NCBI GenBank assembly: GCA_031256755.1
Contig: JAIRPZ010000333.1
Span: forward strand, 1-10,318
Source of the DNA: Planctomycetaceae bacterium
GTDB lineage: Bacteria; Planctomycetota; Planctomycetia; Pirellulales; Thermoguttaceae
Length of the DNA stretch: 10,318 bases
Direction: 5' to 3'
Shown here: one piece after another, positions 5,923-10,318 of the stretch
How the letters are laid out: the number at the start of each line of letters is the position of its first letter
Numbering within the stretch: the stretch's first letter is position 1
Made by a program: the position numbers and the translations under genes
Notes under the pieces: model-generated
Seen by the model: the letters and a program-made list of their open reading frames with translations, nothing else
Told to the model about the DNA's origin: nothing
The model's database searches: none

Positions 5923-5965
5923 GGGGAAACGCCTGCGGTGCCGGCGGGCGAAGTCCGTTGCCCTT
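5921..5965 (-). other. GC-rich hairpin at the 3' end of the acetyltransferase gene
   Basis: AAGGGCAAC on the minus strand (5965-5957) can pair with GTTTCCCCTT (5930-5921) with one bulge, enclosing a smaller GC-rich stem (CGCCCGCCGG against CCGCAGGCG). It overlaps the serine acetyltransferase stop codon and the -35 element of the next promoter. No T-tract follows, so it is not a typical factor-independent terminator; it may slow readthrough or be fortuitous. Confidence 0.3.
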
Positions 5966-6923
5966 AAATCCGCCAGTCGAATAGTTCGGTGGCGGGGTTG
6001 CGGATACGCAAGCCCGGTTTTTCAATCATAACCGTTGTTCCCTCCGGTACCGAAGACGTTAACCAAACACTCGAACCAATGACGGAATTCTTGCCGATGA
6101 CCGTCTTGCCGCCGAGAATTGTGGCATTCGCATAGATCACCACGCCGTCTTCAATGGTCGGATGCCGCTTCGTATTGCGGATCAATTCGCCGGTCTCGTC
6201 CTTCGGAAAACTTGCTGCACCCAGTGTTACTCCCTGATAAAGTTTGACCCAGTTGCCGATGACCGTTGTTTCACCGATCACAATGCCGGTGCCGTGATCG
6301 ATGAAAAAATATTTGCCGATCTGTGCGCCGGGATGAATATCAATGCCGGTTTTGCTGTGCGCCCATTCCGTCATCATCCGCGGCAGCAGCGGAATCTGCA
6401 ACTGATGCAAAGCGTGTGCAAGACGATAAACGGTTATTGCTTCCAAGCCGGGATAGCAAAAAATCACTTCGTCCAGCGACTTGCAGGCGGGATCGCCGGC
6501 ATAAGCGGCTTTCACATCTTTTGCCAGCATATGCCGGATGTCCGGTATTTGCTGCAAAAAAGCAATGGTCTTCTGCTGTGCCGTTTGTCCGATTGACGCT
6601 TGTATTTCCGGCGTGCATGGTGTCCGGCTGTTTTGTCCATGGCAAATCGCACGTTCACAGAGAACCTCCAAGCGATCATACAGCCGGTCAACGATGCTGC
6701 CGACGTAATAAATGACGTTGCCGGAGTGCAGCCGATCCCGGTTCCGGTAGCCGGGATAGAGAATCTCCCGCAAGTCCTCGATCACTTCGACCAGTACCGG
6801 ATAGCGGGGCAGCGGACAATGATCAATGTGATGCGCCGTATCGATCTCTTTATACGAAGCGGCAATCTTTTCGGCAATTTCCGGTATAAGCGATTTGTTT
6901 TTAACAATCGGAAGCATTATCAT
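5964..6923 (-). CDS. cysE: Serine O-acetyltransferase (CysE/EpsC type)
   Basis: The enzyme transfers acetyl from acetyl-CoA to serine, giving O-acetylserine, the precursor sulfhydrylated to cysteine; it is cytoplasmic. The N-terminal 185 residues are the helical domain of serine acetyltransferases (DVKAAYAGDPACKSLDEV, then FCYPGLEAITVYRLAHAL at 155-172). The C-terminus is a left-handed parallel beta-helix of hexapeptide repeats. The catalytic pair aligned with E. coli CysE D143/H158 is D195 (IDIHPGA) and H210 (IDHGTGIVIGE), and RHP (253-255) is also conserved. At 319 residues it is longer than E. coli CysE (273), as in EpsC-like homologues, and ends in EKPGLRIRNP rather than GVPARIV. ATG 6923 is taken as start; ATG 6917 is equally possible, with AGGA (6930-6927) 9 nt upstream instead of 3 nt. 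It lies 8 nt after the PD-(D/E)XK-like gene, so co-transcription is likely. Confidence 0.9.
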   Translation of the reverse strand: MIMLPIVKNKSLIPEIAEKIAASYKEIDTAHHIDHCPLPRYPVLVEVIEDLREILYPGYRNRDRLHSGNVIYYVGSIVDRLYDRLEVLCERAICHGQNSRTPCTPEIQASIGQTAQQKTIAFLQQIPDIRHMLAKDVKAAYAGDPACKSLDEVIFCYPGLEAITVYRLAHALHQLQIPLLPRMMTEWAHSKTGIDIHPGAQIGKYFFIDHGTGIVIGETTVIGNWVKLYQGVTLGAASFPKDETGELIRNTKRHPTIEDGVVIYANATILGGKTVIGKNSVIGSSVWLTSSVPEGTTVMIEKPGLRIRNPATELFDWRI

Positions 6924-6931
6924 TCATCCTG

Positions 6932-7648
6932 CTAAAATGTTTTGAGATTTCTGCCGTCAATGTTGATGTTTTCTCCGTCCGCTTGGACGACAGCAATACC
7001 GAGGGCTTTCGCCTCTTCTGTAACACTGTCTTCAAACCAAAAACCGGCAATGGCAAGGTAAATCGTCCCGTCTGCGTGATACGGAAATAATTTGCGGAAA
7101 TTGTCCGCCTTCCTTTTCACAAATGTTTTCAGATCGTGCAGATGAAATTCATACTCAATCTCAATCAATATAAACGTTCCCTCGTTGTTGTGCAAGATCA
7201 TATCGAAGGATTCTTCAACATCAATATTATAATTGCTGATCAGTCCGTACCTGGTGATGGCATTGTATTCAATGCCGCAAAATGAATTGGAGAGCGACAC
7301 TGCCTGACGAAAAAAGTTTTTGGCATATTTTTCCTGAATTTGTCTTAAATTGTTCAGTTTTCTCCGTATTCTTTTCCGTTCACAGGCAGTCCGATTTGAT
7401 TTTGTTTTTTCGGATTTCGCAAGTTTTGCCGCCAGCATAGCATCCCGCTCGGCTTGCATTTTTTCCAAATCGTCCTGCATTTTGACCCATACAGCATTCC
7501 GCTGTGCTTGTGTTTCGGCAAATTCGGCGCGTTTCTGCTCCCTGTCGGCTTGCCGCCGCTCCCAATATCCGGTCAAAGAGCGGACAACATGCTCTGTGAT
7601 GGCAGTATCGGCCGTTTCTGTCAAGGGTTCTTCTTTTGTTCTGCTCAT
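6932..7648 (-). CDS. Coiled-coil protein with C-terminal PD-(D/E)XK nuclease-like domain
   Basis: This 238-residue protein has no name I can assign. Residues about 25-115 are highly charged and probably a long helix or coiled coil (REQKRAEFAETQAQRNAVW, KMQDDLEKMQAERDAM). Residues about 116-238 resemble the PD-(D/E)XK-like domain attached to such coiled coils in DUF3782-like hypothetical proteins: FDMIL (D149), FILIEIEYEF (159-168), the HDLKTFVKRKADNFRKLFP helix (171-189), TIYLAIAGFWF (195-205), and AKALGIAVVQADGE. The usual E-x-K is here E163-I-E165, so the canonical lysine is missing; K178 or K180 on the next helix might substitute. It may be an inactive or altered nuclease fold. It sits 55 nt after yidC and 8 nt before the serine acetyltransferase gene on the same strand. 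A TAAAAT is present at 7675-7670 but the -35 is poor. ATG 7648 is the only good start. Confidence 0.78.
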   Translation of the reverse strand: MSRTKEEPLTETADTAITEHVVRSLTGYWERRQADREQKRAEFAETQAQRNAVWVKMQDDLEKMQAERDAMLAAKLAKSEKTKSNRTACERKRIRRKLNNLRQIQEKYAKNFFRQAVSLSNSFCGIEYNAITRYGLISNYNIDVEESFDMILHNNEGTFILIEIEYEFHLHDLKTFVKRKADNFRKLFPYHADGTIYLAIAGFWFEDSVTEEAKALGIAVVQADGENINIDGRNLKTF

Positions 7649-7703
7649 AAAAACAATCTTTCTTTCCTTATTTTATCCGAAAAAGGCTCTGTTCGGAAGT
7701 TCA

Positions 7704-10238
7704 TCACCGTTTCTTTTTCTTTTCTTTTTTCTCCGGTTTCTTCGGGTTGCCTAGTTTCTGCTGTTCGGCGGCTTTGTCCAAAAGTTCACGCCACCACTTG
7801 CGGAACGCCCCTTCCGGTTTGGACTCCGGTTTCGGCGTATTTTTGCCCGCACGTTTCGGAAGCGGCATTGCCGTTTTTTTCGTTTCCGGCGCAATGTCAT
7901 AGACCGTTTCCGATACAAGCGGTTTGTGCTTGGGAATAAAACGCCGCTCCAAAAGTCCCCAAACCGTTGAAACAATAAAGTATAAGCATAAACCGCTCGG
8001 CACTTTGAAAAAGAGCAAACCCATAAAGACCATCATCCATTGCATCATTTTCCGCTGCATCCGGCTTTGCTCGTCTGTCGGCGGCGGCATCATCACCGCC
8101 TGCTGAATTAAAAACAGGGCAATCGTCAGCATCGGCAGCAAATTGAAATACGGTCCGAGCGTCAACATTCCCTGCCCCATATTGAAACTTGTCCAGCCCG
8201 CCGCATTCCACCAGCGGCTCCAGTCAAAAAGCATGTCCGGTGCCGAAAGGTCGCTGCACCAGCGGAATGCCGGTGAAAAAAGAGGCGTTCCGTATAAGCC
8301 CGCATCAATCGACAACGCTTTATACAAACCGATAAATATCGGCAGTTGAATAAAAATCGGCAGACAGCCGGAAAGAGGATTATAGTTGTGCTTTTTGAAC
8401 AAGGCACTCTGCGCCTTCGAGCGCGCCTGCATATCGTCTTTATATTTTTCGGCAAGGGCTTTGAGTTCCGGCTGAATCTCCGCCATTTTTGCCGCCCCAG
8501 CCGCTTGTTTGATGGAAAGCGGGAAGAGCAGCAAACGGACACAAACCGTTAGCGCAATAATCGCCATTGCATAACTTAAACCGAGATGATGAAAGAAATG
8601 CAGCACGCCCAGCAGCGGTTGTGCGGCAAACCAAAACCATCCGTAGGAAATCGTTTCACCCAAGCCGTATTCCGCTAAAACCGCCGTATCTTTGGGACCG
8701 GCAAAAACAGAATAACTGTGGACAATTTCTTCATTCGGCTGCAATGTTTTTTCTTTGCTCCATAACCGGAACGAAATGTCGGTCAGCATTGACCAATCGG
8801 TGTTTTTAGTGCCGACGCGAATCGGAAATATTTTGCGGTGCCATGTTTCTTCGTCCGCCTTCTTTTCCGGTTTGAGAGTGCATTGAAAAAAGAGGGAATC
8901 CGCACCGATATAATCCGGCGTAATATCAATCCAGGGATTGGCGAGTTTGTCAATGTTGATTTCATTGTTGGAAATAATGCGTCCCGGACTGCCGGGCATC
9001 CGAACCGCAAGGTCGCGGATGCCGTAAGAACCCCAGCCGGGTCCTTGTTTTCGGGCATACCAGCCCCCTTCCAGCGGGAGGCAAGTCGGTCCGTCCAGTT
9101 GATAGGCGAGAGTGTGTTCTTTCGCATCAAGATTTTTGACCGCCACGTCAAGATGCAGTTCAAAACCGGCACCGTGCTTTTTTCCGGCATGTTTTTTATC
9201 GGCGTTGCCGGCAGCATCTTCCCGTTCAGCCAATCGGTATGTTTTTCGGATTTCGATATGATATTTCGGTACGGTCTTGCGGAAAGAAGCCGTATTTTTT
9301 GTTACGTTAATCACTTCCCAGTTGCCGCTTCGCAGGGCAACGTCTTCGAGTTCGATGCCGAGTGTCGGGTCAGGCGGAATCATTCCGTGCTGAGAAGAAT
9401 TGTCAATTTGCTGATTGACCGGCAAATCAAGTTCAAAACCGTCAATCCGCTGCAACGTTGTCAGGAAAGAGAGTTGGTCGGTTTTGTCCGTGAAACCGCG
9501 CAGCCCTCCCATCAGGCGGTACTCTTCATAATCTTTCGGTGCCGATTCAGGACGAATCACATCCATCGGATATTGTCCCAGTTGAACCTGCAACGCTTCG
9601 ATTTTGTGATTGCCCCGTATGATGTCCAGTTTGACAGAATCGCCCGGTTTTGTTGCGAGCAGCGAATGGCGGAGGTCATCAAACTTTTTGACGTTGACGG
9701 ATTCTTCTTTGCCGGTGTTCCGGTTTCTGAAAGTGATTTGTGTGATTTTATCTCCTGCCCGAAGGTCGAATTTTTCGGCAGGCGTTCCGTGACCGGCCAC
9801 CTGAACGATGACTCCGTCGCCGGTTTTATCGCAGAGTGTTTGGTCGGCAACGATTTGACCGAGATAACCGGAGACCTCCTGAACATCCCGATAATGCGGC
9901 GTATTTAATTCGATTCGGCTGACGGCTGCGCCCTGATTGGTGAGAGTGACCAGCATCCGGTACGGGCTGTCGGGATTCATTGAGCCGAGCGTGAGCCATT
10001 GCGGTTCGGCTTTCGTTTCGGCAGCGGGCGTATTGGTTTGTTCTGTATTTTCAGCGTTTTTCGGCGGAACCGGTTTCGGCTGTTCCTGTTTTTCTTGAGC
10101 GACGGGATTGTCGATGTTTGCCGGTTTCTGCGGTCTCATCCACATTTCCACCATGAGAAACGCCAGCACCAGCATGATGAAAAACGTAGTCCGGTCGCGG
10201 GACTTTCTGTAAGGGTCGGAAGGCAGAAGCGATTGCAT
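7704..10238 (-). CDS. yidC: Membrane protein insertase YidC with periplasmic PDZ domain
   Basis: YidC inserts and folds inner-membrane proteins, alone or with SecYEG. The 844-residue chain is much longer than E. coli YidC (548). In order it has a cytoplasmic start, TM1 (about 17-34), a Pro/Glu/Lys-rich linker (about 36-80), and the start of the periplasmic P1 domain. An inserted PDZ domain follows (about 140-220: GVIVQVAGHGTPAEK, LRAGDKITQI, PGDSVKLDIIRG), then the rest of the P1 beta-supersandwich (about 225-515), and the conserved five-helix insertase core (about 535-765). In the core, R568 (VCVRLLLFPLS) matches the conserved arginine of the hydrophilic groove; GCLPIFIQLPIFIGLYKAL and FKVPSGLCLYFIVSTVWGLLER are family signatures. 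The C-terminal tail is long and very basic (KKPEKKEKKKKR), like ribosome-binding tails described for Rhodopirellula YidC and mitochondrial Oxa1. No Shine-Dalgarno is seen before ATG 10238; a promoter lies at 10272-10299. Confidence 0.96.
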   Translation of the reverse strand: MQSLLPSDPYRKSRDRTTFFIMLVLAFLMVEMWMRPQKPANIDNPVAQEKQEQPKPVPPKNAENTEQTNTPAAETKAEPQWLTLGSMNPDSPYRMLVTLTNQGAAVSRIELNTPHYRDVQEVSGYLGQIVADQTLCDKTGDGVIVQVAGHGTPAEKFDLRAGDKITQITFRNRNTGKEESVNVKKFDDLRHSLLATKPGDSVKLDIIRGNHKIEALQVQLGQYPMDVIRPESAPKDYEEYRLMGGLRGFTDKTDQLSFLTTLQRIDGFELDLPVNQQIDNSSQHGMIPPDPTLGIELEDVALRSGNWEVINVTKNTASFRKTVPKYHIEIRKTYRLAEREDAAGNADKKHAGKKHGAGFELHLDVAVKNLDAKEHTLAYQLDGPTCLPLEGGWYARKQGPGWGSYGIRDLAVRMPGSPGRIISNNEINIDKLANPWIDITPDYIGADSLFFQCTLKPEKKADEETWHRKIFPIRVGTKNTDWSMLTDISFRLWSKEKTLQPNEEIVHSYSVFAGPKDTAVLAEYGLGETISYGWFWFAAQPLLGVLHFFHHLGLSYAMAIIALTVCVRLLLFPLSIKQAAGAAKMAEIQPELKALAEKYKDDMQARSKAQSALFKKHNYNPLSGCLPIFIQLPIFIGLYKALSIDAGLYGTPLFSPAFRWCSDLSAPDMLFDWSRWWNAAGWTSFNMGQGMLTLGPYFNLLPMLTIALFLIQQAVMMPPPTDEQSRMQRKMMQWMMVFMGLLFFKVPSGLCLYFIVSTVWGLLERRFIPKHKPLVSETVYDIAPETKKTAMPLPKRAGKNTPKPESKPEGAFRKWWRELLDKAAEQQKLGNPKKPEKKEKKKKR

Positions 10239-10271
10239 TGAGTAATATCAGGACAAAATTGTTAGCCCGAC

Positions 10272-10299
10272 ATTGTACACGGCTTGTCAGAAATTTCAA
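10272..10299 (-). promoter_or_regulatory. Sigma70-like promoter of yidC
   Basis: On the minus strand TTGAAA (10299-10294; 5/6) is followed after 16 bp by TACAAT (10277-10272; 5/6). Predicted transcription starts near 10265, giving a leader of about 27 nt before the yidC ATG at 10238. This suggests that yidC, and probably the two genes after it, can be transcribed independently of whatever lies upstream of the window. Confidence 0.6.
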
Positions 10300-10318
10300 C
10301 ACGCTGCCATGTTTCTTG

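Noticed and set aside
8838..9908. 356-codon plus-strand open frame opposite yidC
   Set aside because: It lies entirely antisense to the convincing YidC reading frame and its translation shows no recognisable domain; it is a shadow of yidC codon use.
1..10318. tRNA, rRNA, riboswitch or complete insertion sequence
   Set aside because: I saw no tRNA cloverleaf with a T-arm consensus, no rRNA segment, no recognisable riboswitch core and no intact transposase on either strand; small RNAs cannot be excluded by eye.

Overview
The window looks like chromosomal DNA of a Planctomycetota bacterium with moderate GC content, possibly a gut or anaerobic Pirellulales/Thermoguttaceae-type lineage. The evidence is a YidC carrying a PDZ domain inside its periplasmic region, a secreted DUF1080-family protein, a secreted leucine-rich-repeat protein, an HpnH-type radical SAM enzyme, and the near absence of Shine-Dalgarno sequences before start codons. 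The lineage is inferred from protein families only; there is no rRNA or tRNA gene to confirm it.

Layout, left to right. (1) Positions 1-830 are accessory or degenerate DNA: a roughly 190-bp imperfect inverted repeat whose arms carry tandem CAGGATT units, then an N-terminally truncated Rpn/PD-(D/E)XK transposase-like gene, then a hairpin and short AT-rich direct repeats. (2) On the minus strand is hpnH (829-1854), for adenosylhopane synthesis. Divergent from it on the plus strand is a 499-residue single-pass membrane protein of unknown function (2054-3553), with its own sigma70-like promoter. (3) A probable terminator and a second TTGACA element precede a secreted LRR protein on the plus strand (3716-4465). 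Its 3' end overlaps that of tsaB on the minus strand by 26 bp. (4) A minus-strand pair, the DUF1080 gene (5153-5857) and tsaB (4440-5156), is joined by an ATGA stop/start overlap and preceded by a good promoter. (5) A second minus-strand series comprises yidC (7704-10238), a coiled-coil plus PD-(D/E)XK-like protein (6932-7648) and serine acetyltransferase (5964-6923). Gaps are 55 and 8 nt, and a promoter lies just upstream of yidC.

Most genes are housekeeping (membrane protein insertion, t6A tRNA modification, cysteine synthesis, hopanoid side-chain synthesis) mixed with lineage-specific envelope proteins. I see no complete new defence or mobile system. The most unusual items are the inverted-repeat element beside the truncated Rpn-type gene, the PD-(D/E)XK-like protein with E-x-E in place of E-x-K between yidC and the acetyltransferase, the PDZ-containing YidC, and the PilO-like (tentative) membrane protein with long Gly/Ser/Arg linkers.
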